Below are positions 11,872 to 27,244 of a DNA stretch of 55,000 nt, piece after piece. The stretch is from NCBI GenBank assembly GCA_012295275.1, contig CM022671.1:33139927-33194926 (forward strand), in the 5' to 3' direction. The notes under the pieces were generated by a model. The model saw nothing but the letters and a program-made list of their open reading frames with translations. It did no database searches and had not been told where the DNA came from. The DNA is from Chrysomallon squamiferum. Taxonomy: Eukaryota > Mollusca > Gastropoda > Neomphalida > Peltospiridae. The position numbers were made by a program, and so were the translations under genes. The first letter of the stretch is position 1. Each line of letters opens with the position of its first letter.

Positions 11872-12521
11872 TCAAAACACAAATATGATAACTACTGAAA
11901 TGATCATCACACACCACTGGACAAACGGGAATGCTGCACCACACGCTGAAAAAGATAAATAGTATTTTTACTTGTGACAAGAGTTCAGCTGAAATTTTAT
12001 AATATATTCCATATTTATCACACTAGAAGCTGAAATTACATTTTTAAAAAAATATATAAAAAAAAACATTTTAAAAATCTGTAATCCTGTCATCGTCTTA
12101 CGCTGTATCTTTATATAAAACTTTCTGTGTTATTTTTTCTCTTTTTTTCCCCCTTTATTTTATTTTCTATTACTGTTATTAGTCACATGTACTCACTATG
12201 GCTCTTACACTCGTTAACTATTTTCTAATTAATAGTAGAGAATAAAATATTTAAAAAAAGAAGTAAACAAATACCTACTTGGATCTGTTACACCTTCTTG
12301 CCATGATTTTGTTTCACCACGAATGTCACAAACCAAACAGTTACTGTATGGGAATCTTCCACCTTTCTGAATGCACTGACCACGCACTGTACAGTAATCC
12401 TCCTGCAAATATTCAAACAATAATTACATAATTTATACACATTTATTATTCACATTTTTAAACATTTTAAAATAGATATCACTGAATAAAATTCAAAATA
12501 AATAAATATAAGCGATTAAAT

Positions 12522-12606
<85 letters not shown>

Positions 12607-15600
12607 TGTGGTGTGTGTATGAGTATCTCTCAGATTTGTAATGTAACAGATAAACTTTCATACTGTGCTGCTATGTAAAAATATGAAGTACTAACTGCCA
12701 CTGTACACTGTACAGCACTGTTGACAATTTTACACGTTTGACAAGTGGAGTTGTAGATAACAACAACGCTCTCCTCACTGTACACAACACCGTTGTTGGA
12801 CACAGATACATGGTAAGCAAGAGGATCATCCACTGCTGGGGCTCCAAGTACTGATCTCTTGTTTCGAAGAACTGGGAAGCCACAGTTAATTTGGAAAATA
12901 TTTTCTACATGAGCAGTTACAGAGTGTGTGTTGAACATATCAGCAACTTCATCCTCCTTTTCCTGTAGTAAAGAAAACGTTTTTTTTTTTTTTTTTTTGT
13001 AAAACAGTATGAATGCATCAATAATTTGATCTATATTTAAACTATATCTGAACTGCTTAAAAAAAAAAAAAAAAACCCATTGAAAATGTACATTTTAGAC
13101 AGATAAATGAAAGAAATATTATATGAAAACCTTCCACTGTTCTGGAATCCATTGATCATGCAGTATACAATAACGTGCAATAATTCAAAATTAGCATTAA
13201 AAATAGATTTTAATATAATTTATCTACCTTGACACCTCGAAATCTGCAAACAGCACTAGGACTGTCAATAAAAGTGTCCCCAAACAAAGTTATTTCAGTG
13301 CAGGAGTCTTCATTGAGATCACAAAGACCTCCCAAATCCACTTCACTTATCACTGGAGGAGACAACAGATCAACAGAACAATCTGGTCCTGAGAAGTTTT
13401 CATTACACTTACAAGAGCCTGTTGTAGAAAAAACAACAACACAAAAACAAAAACAAGTTATAATACCCAAGCAGATAGAAAAATAAATAGATTTAATGCT
13501 ATTTTTAATCAAAGTTACATCCTATAAAACACACATACACACACACGCACGCATATACAAACACAAACAATATACACATATACATACAATGTAAAATTGA
13601 TTACAATAAACATTATAACGTTTGCTCTTCTTTTTAAAACACTGGCATTTGATTACTGCGGTATCACTCATAATAAACACTTTCGTATAAAAAGAATCAA
13701 AGGACAAAAATATTTAGAAATACTGATACACTTCTATTTATCTGCTTGTACAACACGTAAAATATAATGTATAAAATCTACCATTGATACAGACGCCATG
13801 TCCTGAACAACCACTTGGACAGGTAACTTTGAAAACTTTGTCAAGCAGTGATTCCCCATCTTCTTCTTTCTGCTGATAAGTGGAGTTCATGACCACCATT
13901 TCCCGAGTGAATGCTTCAATAGCATCAACAGCAGCATAGAAAAAAGTTGTGTTACCAGTTGCCTTAAAGTAAAATATGAAAACAATTAATAATAGAAATT
14001 TAGAAGAAACAAATCACTGGGCTTTTTTTTTAATAGAAAAGCAGTTTGTAAACTTTCTAATTTTAATAACAGTCAGAAGTTTAAAATAGTTTGAAATATG
14101 TTACCAGTTTATTTCCAGATCCATAATTATCATATGTAGTGATACCAGTATAGACTTACCCAAATATGAAGGTTATATTATATAACAATAAGAAAATCAG
14201 ATATAGTTATTAACTAACATAGATTAACCCAGCTGCCAAAATCTGTACTAGGAAACACTTATCCAGATTTCATAATGATTTCAGATACTGACAAACAACA
14301 GACTTCCCAGGTTTGTAATAGTTACTAACAAATACAGACTTACCCAGATGTCAAAGACACAGTCTCTAATGCTGTTGATGACGTTAATCTCTAGGATGTT
14401 TTTAGACAGTTGTACAGAAGGAAGAGAATTTAAGTGTTTTTCACAGTATTCAGTTGCAGTCTCATTGGTCCATCCATTTAGCCATATGTCTGCCTCCTGT
14501 TAAGTACAGTTATAATAATATAGAAAAATAAACCCAAACATCTTTAATACATAATTATTATAATAATAATTATATTATAGGAAATAAATGATATACAAAC
14601 AAAATTATCTTTAAACAACTCTGAATCCCATGTAGTTAAAAATATTAGTTTTACTACTGGAGTTAGTGTGCATCTATTATTTATATTTAAATGATATAAA
14701 TACAATTAACATCATAAAGGATATGCATATATAAAAAGTTTATATAATTAATAATATTATTACTGATTTTTATGGGCACTTGAGTTCTCTATGTCTGTTA
14801 GTGTCACACTGGTACTGAACTTCACATACTTACCCTCTTTTCCACTGTCACAGTATTTAGGTTTGGAGTATACTTTGAATGCCTGACTGATCTTTTCTTT
14901 ATGGCATGAATGTTACATCGTTTTTGATTTGGTACAACTACATCATTGGGCTGATCTTTTCTGCAGTTTGTGACTTCCTGCTTTGGACCACAAAGAATTT
15001 CTGTACATGGTGGATTTTTACAGTTGTTGCAGTTGCAGTATGATTTAGCCTGATCCCAATTATCCAACTGTCCATAGTTGTTAGATTCAAACAGGTTGTT
15101 TTCAGTGTCTACTCTACAAGACACAAATGTTAAATATTGCTTTATCTGTCCACTCTACAATATACAGATGTTCAATATTGCTTTAACTCTTTATTAATGG
15201 TGGACTGACGTTTAACTTTTTATTATAACATTTCATACATAAAAATGTAAAAAGAAAGAAAGAAAAACAATTTCCTCAAAACTAAAATATAGCAACTTGA
15301 TTTGTAAGGCTTCTTTCATTATGTAACTCTTAAAAAAAAAAAAATAATAATAATATAAAAAATAATAAAAAAAGTGGTGAAAATATAACAATTGTCATCC
15401 TGTCTGTTTCCTATGTACTTGCTATTTTATTATTATTTAAAACAGAAACAATCCCTAAGAGAAATGTATCAGTATCTTGAGTTGAAAATTTATTCTTTAA
15501 GTCATTTTTATAAATACCAAATGTTAATCAGAAAACCTCCACAAATGACAATGGCAAAAACTTACAAGAAAAATTATATTTATATGTCACATGTCATAAT

Positions 15601-16014
15601 AATCAGTCAAATGTAATCATATCATCTGTTATAATTCACACACATTATTCAATATGCTAACATGCATTTTCAACACGATCTATAATTATTAACAATATTA
15701 CGGAAAGATTTATTTTCATAATGATGCAGTATTATAAAACACAAATGTGATTATACCTCCATGAGTTGGAAAACTGAGGACCCCAGGTTGACTGTGTTTC
15801 ATCTCTTAATACAAAATCATCAGCCTGTGTTTTGGAAAATTTGCCACAGAGTCCTCGACTGTTTTCATTGTCATGAACTGATGGTGTTATATAGACATTA
15901 AATAAATAGCTTCCATGGAAATGTACAAGTGTTCCAGTGGGAATCAAAACCTGTTAAACACAAATATTATAGAGATTTTATTTTATTGAAAACAATGTTA
16001 TTATTTTGTTTTAC

Positions 16015-16076
<62 letters not shown>

Positions 16077-17056
16077 ACAATAAATGCTTTAATAAACGTT
16101 TGTAATTAGAGGACGATGTTTTACAAAGAATTAATTATGCTCTTGTGAATGTATTTTTAAAAAAGGACTTAGCATGTTTGATTTATTTTAATGTAATTAT
16201 TTTATTTAGACACCTACTTCTGCTAGTAATAAACAAATAATAAGACTAAATTTTATTATGTTAGAAACCATTTTCACATCAGTTACAACTGAAATAAAAA
16301 AATTCCACCTAAATTACTGTAGCTGCTACATCATTAATTTCTAATAGATAATTATTGTCATATATTTTGGCACTGTTTTGCTATATTTTGTCATGCGTTG
16401 TTATTTATTATCAAGCATAATGTCCAGATTTACATAATGTCTGTATTTCTCCATTCCATTTTTAGCAGATTAAATATTTTTAATAATAATGATGATGTCG
16501 ATGATGATGATAATGATGATGGTGATGATGATGATGGTATATATGTTTATGGTGATGATGATAATAATGATTATCGTGATGATAATGGTAATAATAACAA
16601 TAAAATATTATTGTTATTATTATTATTATTACTTGATAATCTGCATCATTTTTCTTCCTGACATCCAAGACATCATCAACATCATCACACAAAGTGAATT
16701 CCAGTCTTCTGTGACCGTGACATCGTTGAACCACAAAGACAGATCTTCCTGCTCGTATAGCAATACCACACACACAGAAAGCACGGTTATTGTTACAAGG
16801 TGTGGTTTCTATCTGCACCTGTAAATGATAAAGGAGTTATTGAAATTGTAAAACCACCATTTATAAGTGCCAAGAAATAAATTTAGATTTGTTTTACATT
16901 TGTTTTTGAGAGGGTTTTGTTTGTTTTGTTTTTGTTGTTGTTTTTTTCCTACACATATATAACCGAATTGTTTATTAGGAATATGTAAGGCAGATAATAA
17001 CACTTCTACGATATTTCACAGAAGTTTTCTTACAAGGACATCAGATATTTCGTATG

Positions 17057-17092
<36 letters not shown>

Positions 17093-17934
17093 ATCATTAT
17101 ATCAACTTCTGATGCCTGATCAGCTTTTATAACATTTTTCAGTGCATATTTGTAGAGATACAGAGATATCTCACAGTATTTGATTAACAAATCTAAGATA
17201 ATTAACTATGACTGAACAATAACTTGTAAGCAAACAGAATATTTTTAGGATACTTCTTCTCGTTAAAATTAAATATATCTTTATGAATGTTTTCTGTGGG
17301 TTGTATGTATTTTCTTTACCTCAACTTGATGTTTTGTGTTTTTATAGAGAGTGAACGTTCCCAGGTACTGGTGTTCATAATGTCTGAAAATTTAAGCAGT
17401 ATGAAAATTAAAAAAATAAAACAAAAAGATAACATAAAAGAAATTTAATCTGATTATTTACAGCATTAAAATACTACTTTTATGTCACCATTTTGTATAA
17501 AGTGAATTTTTTAAATTATCCACTTCGATCGAACTGTTATTTATTTCTTCATAGAAGTCTTTGCTGATTATAAAATGTCAAATGAAAATAGCAAGCAAAA
17601 AGAAAGACTTTGCTCATCCTCCTATCTTTAGTGACATTAAGTAAAAAGAAATAATATGTTGTCTTTAATACATAAAAAAAAAACTACTTAAATATTGTAA
17701 TAAAAATTACCGAATACGTAAATTGTAAACTTGAAAATTTATTCATTTTTATCTGATACAAACTGCATTAAAACATTATCTTTATCTACTTTTAATGAGT
17801 TCTCATACAATCACAAAATATAGACTAAAATATATAACAAAATGGCTTTGGCTAAGGAAAATTTCACTGGCCAGTAATTTGTGATTTTACTGTAAATGAA
17901 ATCTGATAGCAATAAAGTAAATATTATGCACAGA

Positions 17935-17987
<53 letters not shown>

Positions 17988-19980
17988 CAATAACAATAAC
18001 AATAACAATAATAATAACAACAACAACAAAGAAGAAGAACATTAACTGTAAGAATTATTTATTACAACATTTATGTACTTACACGCCATCAAATGTCAGC
18101 ATATGTGGATCACTGACTGCATGACATATTTTCCCTCCTAACATCGTTGTGTCCACATGTATTTCAACCTAAAACATTTAAAACATATCTTTACTCAAAT
18201 TACTGTAACTAACATATAACCTCTGTATATTTCCAAGTTATATTTGTTTCTTAACAATAATCTTTGATAATAACAAAATATAACTATAGGGTAACAAGTT
18301 CATTTGCCATTATTTTGTACACAGAAGTGTAAAAATAAAAATCTGACAAACGAAGGGAATGACAACTAATTTTGCGTAGATTTAATTTGATTGTTAAGTA
18401 TGTTCACATTTTTAAAATTCAATATTTGTATGAAAACATGAAATGATGCATTTAAAAAAACGGAAATAAAAAAAATACCAATAATAATACAAACCTAGTT
18501 CTTAGGGGGCACATAATCCAGTTGGACCAAACACGATAAATTCACTAGCTTAACAAAAAAAAAAAAAAAAAAAAAAAAACAACAACAACAACAGCAAGAT
18601 GTTATCCTGAGACCTTCAGCCATCCTATTGTTTAAAATAAATGCTAAACAAGTTATCCTTTGACGTAAGTTTTTAAATAATAATAATACTAATAATATTC
18701 AAAAATACATACTTAAAAAAAGGAAAAGGAAGAAAATGGTAGATAGCACAGTAATATTGGAAACAACTTTTCAAAGAATAATTTTAAAATATTGCATCAT
18801 ACTGTAACACTTCCGAATGAATTATAGTTGGACCAGATCTTGTGGTGTAGAAACCTTCCTGTTCCAAGTTTTAATGTCATTGTTAAAGTTGTTTTTTCAG
18901 TTGATTTCACATTATTTTTCATCTTGACTGTAAAACTGTGTATTTTTTCCCAATCGGTGTTTTCTACTTCTTGTACACAGTTAGATGGTTTGAGAATTTC
19001 TCCTTCACATACATTAATCTGAGTATTTTCTAGAAGAGTCACTCCTAGTTGACATGGTCTGTTACTAAAACAACCAAAAGGGGCAGTCAGTTGGAACTTG
19101 ACCTCACCAGTATCACCAGGTTTCAAACTTATTCTTGTTGTTAGAAGCTGGAAATATAAAATTGAAATAAGTTGTTTTCCTGAGTTATATATGGAAATGT
19201 AAATTCATATATTTATCATTTATAATAAACTATTTCACGCATGTTAAATAACTATCAATTTTTTTAAATTTCATTGGAGTTATTTCTAAATAAATAAGAT
19301 TAAGAAATAAAAAACATGTTATTTTTGAGTCTACGTACCTTTATTCCTACATAGCGAGACTTGCTCAGAGTCAGTTTACTGCCTGCAGAGTCTTCTTTGT
19401 AGCTTGCTCTCACACCACAACTTACCTGAAAATTTACAAAAATATACATTATAGTTAGTTCAGTAGTATGTACAAATGATTCAAAGCAACAAATGAATGG
19501 TATACATAATAATAATAATAATAATAATAATGATCATTATTAGTATTAGTAGTAGTAGCATGCAAATATTACTTTAAAAAGCACAAAAATAACAAAAGAA
19601 AAAAGAAAAAGAAAAAACAACAACAAACAAAAACGCAACAACAACAAATAAATAGCACAAAAAAGCAATGCAGATATAGTTTATAAATTACTCACATAGA
19701 AACCCACAGTAGTTATGCCTTTTTCAGACAGAGTTGTCTCACTTAGTTTGTTGTTCTGATCTTGTTTCTGCCAGAGATATGGATCAGAAGTAGAGAAGAA
19801 TTTGTTATCAATATACCAATAAATCTTGTAGAACACTTCTTCAGCGGATTTTTCAAAGTTACAAGAAAAACTGAATTTCGAATGTTTTCCCTCTTTAACC
19901 AAATCCAAACCAATCGTAGGTGTGCGGGAGAACTGAGGAACTATATAATTAAAAACAACAACAACAACAACAACAACAAC

Positions 19981-20025
<45 letters not shown>

Positions 20026-23000
20026 CAGAAGAATAGAAACAACAACAAGAGAATTAATTGAATATGTAGCATTTATTAAGCTTAAAGAGCATGAAAAATA
20101 GCTTTGTATATTCCAGCTTTGTATATTTCCCTTATTTTAGTATGATTTATCCGTGCAAACAAAATGCATACTAACTTTTGTATACTTTCACATGATATTT
20201 TGTTCACTGATACCAACATTTAAATTAAAGTTTAACAACAATTAAGCATGACTAAATTAAATACCCTCAAAGATGGATTGAAATTAGGCAGTTTCCTTTC
20301 TATGATATATTTTCATTCAAGAAAAGTAAAAAGATCGACACCATTACTGACAAAAAAAAAAAAAAAAAAAAAAAAAAAACATCCCATCCCGAACGAGATA
20401 CCAACTTTGGAATGACTGATTCCATCCATTAGAATTTTTCTTTTTTAACTGTCGTTTTGGTTTTGGTTTTTAAAAATATTATTACTGTCATTCTGTCTAA
20501 AACCTAGTATGATGAAAACACCCACATAATATAACCCTGTTTCTGTTTAAGCTCGGTGTTTTTTTTTTCTATTGTACTTTTCTTATTACCATAGGTTAAT
20601 GGTTTAAACAAATGAAACTGAACATTATTTTTATTTACAATAAGAACATTTTAATGGCAACAAACATTTGCAAATTTTCAACACAGAATAAAAAAAATTC
20701 AGTACTTTAGAGAAAGATAATGAATAACAAAAATGTTACAACTTACCATTAGCTGCAGAATCTACAAAATAAAATCAGTTGTGTATAGAATTTTAAAAAA
20801 AAACTGAATGCCTGTTTACTTAGTGAAATCCGGGTATCATTAATTTAAAAGATAAACAGATGGTTCCAAAGTAGAAATATTAATAACCAAGTGTTAAATT
20901 TAGTCAGCTTACTGAAACTGGCCAATTTATATTTGTTTGTTTGTTTCTTTTTTTGCTTTTTTGTTTATTTATTTATTTATTTATTTACTTATTATCATTA
21001 TTATAATTATGTCTGTGTTTTCATGCTTACTCAAACAATAGCCAGAATCTGATGGAGTTTGTTTGAGATAGTACACTTTGTGTGTTTCACAGTTTATGGC
21101 TTGCACTGTAAATGGATCATCACACTCATTCTGCTCCTGTATGCACATAGTCACATTCAATGTTCCTTCTGCATTTGTCACCTCTGAAATTTACATTGCT
21201 ATTATTTTACAAGAAATATACTGAATATACACACTCACAAAACAATACAATTTATTAAGTAATGAAATTTTAATTCTTTCTAAAAACAGTATGGTTAAAG
21301 ACACCATGACACTAGTTAACATTAAATATATATGGGAAAATTCTTTATTATTTAAACCGAATAGCAATATATTGGGTGGACCAAACCAAACACAATAAGA
21401 TAAATATAACATCTCTATCTCAAAAACCACATTACATGATTAAAGTCATCCTAAAATTTCAAGCTAATATCTCTGATAGTAGTTTTTGGATACTCCAGCA
21501 TCATGTCACTCGCTGCATTGCAATGGCACCTGTCAATCAAGTGTCATCTGACAAAGTGTCAGGCTGGACTATTTATAGACAGAGATACTGACATAAATCC
21601 CCCAGACAAAAAAGCCCAGTGAAAAATTAAAGTAGGACAAAAACTGCCAGAAACAAAATAATAATAATTGACCATTCTTTTATATTTTCACTGATATTTA
21701 ATTATCAAAATAATGCATGTATGTAGTTACATTGGGTGTGATCAGTTTTAATAACTGACGAACTTTAAAAGTAATCCCATAATTAGCATACAAGTGACTT
21801 AGCATAGCTTAGAAAATAATTTTGTCATTAAGTATTAGTATCCAATGACATTTAAAAAAAAAATACATTCAGTTTACAAAATGGTGAAATTCCCAATATA
21901 TATTAAGGTATGTTATCTCATTTTGTTAATGCGAATGTCTGCTGATTTTATCTGGAGATTCTTATGTCCTACCTTGTTTTTTCACTGGGTGGCTTTTGTC
22001 CTTCCTTGCAAATACACTGGAGGGGGTTTGTCTGCCTGGGCATTTTTTGACTGGGGGAGGGCTTTTATTCTGAGGACTTATGTCCTACATTCAGTCAAAA
22101 GTATTGGGATTGGAATAAATAAATAAATAAATAATTTAAAAAATAATTTTAGTTCTTTTAGTCTTTGTTTTCTTAACATTATATCCAAGATGGTATTCTT
22201 GAGTTTGCATAAAGACTTAGTGGTCATTTCGTTTCATAGAGAAAGTTTCTTGCAGTGCTAGAATCATGAAAGAATCATAAACAAATCTCGTTTGACTAAT
22301 ATGGTTCAAGTATATTTTCCCTGCTGGCTTTATTATTGATTTAAATGTAATTTCAAATCCTACAGCATCATAATTTCCAAATGAAATATTTCCATATGAT
22401 CTGATAATAATAATATAATTTGTGACTTTGCGAATGGGCAGGCATTTTCCATTTTTAATTTTTACAAAAAATAATAATAATTTTTTAAAAAGCACTGGTA
22501 CTTTTGCAGTGATTTACCGAGATTAACAACATTTCATTTACATTTAACTGCATGAAGTGACATTCATAAAATAATGTGTACCTCCTAAGGCTTTATACTT
22601 TACTATTCTTTAAATAGCAAAGGCTAAATAAACGAGAAAAGCACTATATTCTGGTCATTCCTTTATGCCTGTGAATTTTTAAAGATGCATCTTACTTTTG
22701 GTTGAATAGTACTTACCTTCCTTTGCCCAAATGGGAAAAAATGTCCCACATTTGTAAGGACCCGGTGGAGCTGATGCTATGTCTAAGGTACTTCCATACC
22801 ACCCTTCTGTGATATATCGATCATTAATTGGCGAATCTGATTCTCCCACTTCATAATTGACATCACGTCTTTCTTCGTTTGGAAACGGAGAATAGTTGTC
22901 ACAGGGTTCGCCTAAGATAACGTTATATATTACTCAAATATTTTCTTTATTTTTAAAGATTACTGCCTAATATCATTTGTGGCTTTTAAACACAACCACA

Positions 23001-23881
23001 GTATTATATTAGTGTATGTGTGTGTGCGTACGTGTGTGTGTGTGTGTGTTCCGTTTTTTATTTATTTTAATTATAATTTTATTAGGAATACAAATGTAAA
23101 TTAAAATAACAACTGTTTTGTATATTGTTTGTCACTGTTCTAGTAGCGGTAATTATAGTAATGATATTTCTGACGTATTTACCATTTTCGGATTTGTATG
23201 GTACAATAGTGTTTTAGTATATTGGTTGGTTTCACTTTGTTTTTCTTTCTTTTTTTCTGTTCTTTATTTTTTATATTATTTATTTATTATTAATTTTTAC
23301 TGCAATCTATATCTATAATTTTGTAAGTAATAGTTCATTTTTAACTTACTTTTTTCTTTTTTCTTTATTTTAATATATTAAGCAATAATATGCTTTAAAT
23401 ATAATAAAAGATCCTCAGATTACATAAGCAACCAACTCCCGCCTTATTAATGCGTTTTGTTATTCATGAATATTCTAGAACATTTTCCTTATTTATTTAT
23501 TTATTTTTATGAAAATTGATATTAATGAAACATAAATTTTAAACTGATATATGCATAGGGTTCTGTCTGCTCACTACTGTCTCAGTTACAAGGTTGTTAT
23601 AAAATACAACCAATCAAGAATCGCGGATTAAAGGATATAATCAAAACAATAGCATGCACTTCTTTATAGACGGATGGAGAGAGAAAATAATCTATCTAAA
23701 CAAGTTGACGCCAAGGACCTAATATTTGCTCGGTTTACTTTTTAGAGGTCATATTTTAGGCAACTTTAAATTATTTTCTTTGGTTTGCAATGTTTTGTTT
23801 GATTACATATGTTTAGGTGCAAAAATAAACAAAAAATATTTTTAATTCGTTTTTTGGCTTCTTAACTTTTCTTTTATTATA

Positions 23882-23915
<34 letters not shown>

Positions 23916-24702
23916 TGTGTGTGTCATAACATATTGACTTTTGTTATGGCGATGTCCGATATTTGCTGAACTAATCTGAAACGGAAGCGTTGATAAAAAT
24001 CGGAGGATTCCAATATTATTATTATTTATTTAATTTTTTTCGCATATTCTTTTCTGTTTTCTTTTTTAATGGTTTTTTTTTAAAAATATATTTGTAAATC
24101 TGATTTGATTTTGACCAAATATTTAATGTATTTTAATGTTAACGATAATCTGTGACGCCTTAACTTAACCTATCCGCATCTCTATTTGGAAAAAAAATAA
24201 AAAAATAAAAAAATAGAAAAAATAAAAATAAATAAATTCTACTACTGTTACTACTACTACTAATAATAATAATAAATAAATAAATAAACAAACAAAAAAT
24301 AAAAATTAAATAAAAAAAAAGATACAACAAGTACAAATAAATACTTTTGTTACCTATATTTAATACTTTATATTTAAATTGAAGAAAACGTATGGTCGGA
24401 TTTAAGATTAGACTCACCTACGAACGCACGCACATGTTTATAATTTCTGTTTTGCCTGTTTTGCTGTGAATCATAATTATACTGCTCTGGCTTAATCACG
24501 TCTGTTCGTATGTAAACGCTACTAAAGCGCCGCGGAAATATTTTGGTCTCGCGAATCGTGTTCTTTGATGTTTTGTTTTAATATTAATTAAAAAAGTAAT
24601 CAAGGAATTTGATGCAATATTATTAATTTAGTTGATACCTTTTTTATCCCTTACAAAATGAATACAGTTTTAGAAATTTAAATATCGAGAACATTGTTTG
24701 TA

Positions 24703-24733
<31 letters not shown>

Positions 24734-27007
24734 CATACATACACACACACAGTGGACTCTCAGAACCGGATTCACTTGGGACCATCGAGATAGGCCGTTT
24801 TTGACAGAGGGCCGCTTTATAAAAATTAAAATAACATAAAATTGGAATATGTTTTATTACAAAATTTACAGTTAAACGTCTATCAAGTGTCAACGGATAA
24901 ACAATATGTTACTGGCATTTTTTTGTTTTCTTTTCGTATTTCTCTCCAACGCAAACTCCACTGTCATGTCCTCCATGATTAACATCGGTTGCAAACGTCT
25001 GCTTTCGGTAGCAGCAACAGTTTTATCTTGTTTTAACATTTTTAAGAACGTCAGTGTATGAAACTGTGTATGTATCGCCAATCCATTCAGATTTTTTAAT
25101 TTGTCGGTCGTTGCTCGTTTTCTCTCTGCCGAAATGTTGGTTTCGTACGCTAGTCAGTAATGGTCACTACGTTTTAAATTGCATAACTAAATCTTTCTGT
25201 TTACACAGTGCATTTGATGAAAACTATTATATTAATTTTACTTTAATCTGCATTGACGCTGCCGTTTTTTTTAAACAGCTCCGCCATTACGACGAATTCT
25301 GTAAGAAACTAAAAGAGTGAATTCACTAGCTATCAGTACACATTAATAATAATCTTGTTCATCTAGCTGCATACGGTAAATACACATATAGGATAGAGTT
25401 GGGTAAAAGGCGCCCTTGGGGTAAAAAGCCCACTTGCTTTGTCGCAATGTTTGCATAAGGACTGAAACCAGAAGCTACGTCATAAGATTCGACTGATATT
25501 CCTCTTATAACTCGAGGCTTTACCTTGAACATATGTAAGTATTTTATGAAATTTCCTAGTTTTGATAAATTCTTATAAGATTTTGCAATTATTAGTATTC
25601 AGGTTTTAGGTTAAAGAATGAACATATATTGATAAACTAACTATGGCGAAGTTATGAAGGGATCTATTGGTTTTATATTTAGAATTGTTTCACTGGAATG
25701 AACTTTTGCGAAAAGAATTCAAAATGGCTTCCTCTTAGTTTAAGAGGCCCCCACCATCTTGGGGATAAAACGCTCCAGGAGGGCCATTTAACGCAATATA
25801 ATAGTCTTTTAATCATATTTGTATGGATATTGTTTTAGTATTTTTCTTTTGTTTGTGCACAATAAGAAAGCCATTAGAAAAAATAGGCCTAGATAAGTGT
25901 ATGTATGGACTTACCTAATATTTTGTTTTGCACATTTATATTTTAAAATTCAACAAGAATGTAGGTTAACATTAAATTAGAAGAGAAAGTAATGGAGTGC
26001 CTGTCACGGTCTGACATGCAGAACAAAAGTATTTTGGTTTAAACCAGTCAGTGATTTTGGCCTTTAAACTATAGCATCTTTATGGATGAAAACTTCATAG
26101 CTGCACAGTTAACCGATAAGCCAGAACCACAGCCACAACAACTAAAAGGAACAGATTCAAATCCGCAACGAGATAGGCAAGAATCAACATCTGTTGAAAC
26201 TGCAGCTGTATCCTCATCTGCCATCTCAACTGTCACCTCAGACTTGGCTGAGTTATGCCAGCCTGTCAAGGTAGTAAAACGTACTGGAAAACGTAAAAGA
26301 GAAAAGGCGGAAAAAAAGGCCATCTTCACCATATACAAAATTTAGAAGGAAAGGAAAATGTCAAAGCAAAGGAAAGAATAAAAGCAAGATCAAATTTTCT
26401 ATTGAAGACCAAAGTTCTGGTAAGCAAGTCTGGTCTTGTTTAGTATGTGGTAAACCTTTTAGTAACAGCAAACCCAGAGAAAACTGGATCCAGTGTTTGA
26501 CTTATCACGAAGCATGTACAACAGGAGAATACTTTTGTCAAGTTACTTTTGTCAAATCTGTGACTCTGATGAAGATGAAGACGAGTAACTAAGAAGTTTA
26601 TGACTTTACCTGGACGTGTTTAACTTCCCTGATTCATTGTTATTTGAAGTGTTATTTTATATCTTACTACATCTATAACTGAATAATTAAGTTTTCATAT
26701 AACTTGTAGTTTGCAATAACAAGTTGATAGTTCATACATTATAGTTGTACATGGGGTAAAAGTTCCCATCGTAGGCCTTTTGTCCCAGCTTTGGGGTAAA
26801 AGGCCTCATTACTAGATATTATTCTTTAATAAATATGAGTCTTTTATTATTTTGTTTTAATATGACAAATATACAAATTCGATGCCTCTTTGTATAAATT
26901 ATATTTATTGCTCAAAACGGTGAAAAGCTGCTGAATGTGGTATGAAATAATAATATCAATTTCGATATGAGGCATATGCCTCATTTGCCTCAGTGTAGTT
27001 ACGCCAA

Positions 27008-27058
<51 letters not shown>

Positions 27059-27197
27059 ATTTTAAGAGAATGAAACGTGAAAATCACTTGAGGTGAACAA
27101 AACGTTTATGCTATATTCGCTCTTTCTTTCTTTCTTTATTATTGCTGTACCCAGAGTATAATTTAGATTTTCTCTTTTTAGTGACTGATAGACAAAC

Positions 27198-27244
<47 letters not shown>

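Noticed and set aside
16398-16824. Open frames on both strands around the GAT repeat (poly-Asp, poly-His, Met/Ile-rich)
   Set aside because: These are by-products of the GAT/AAT tract next to long A exon 10. Only the exon 10 frame on the minus strand is coding.
17811-18029. Minus-strand open frame rich in leucine
   Set aside because: It is a translation of an (AAT)n/(AAC)n microsatellite with no splice or homology support.
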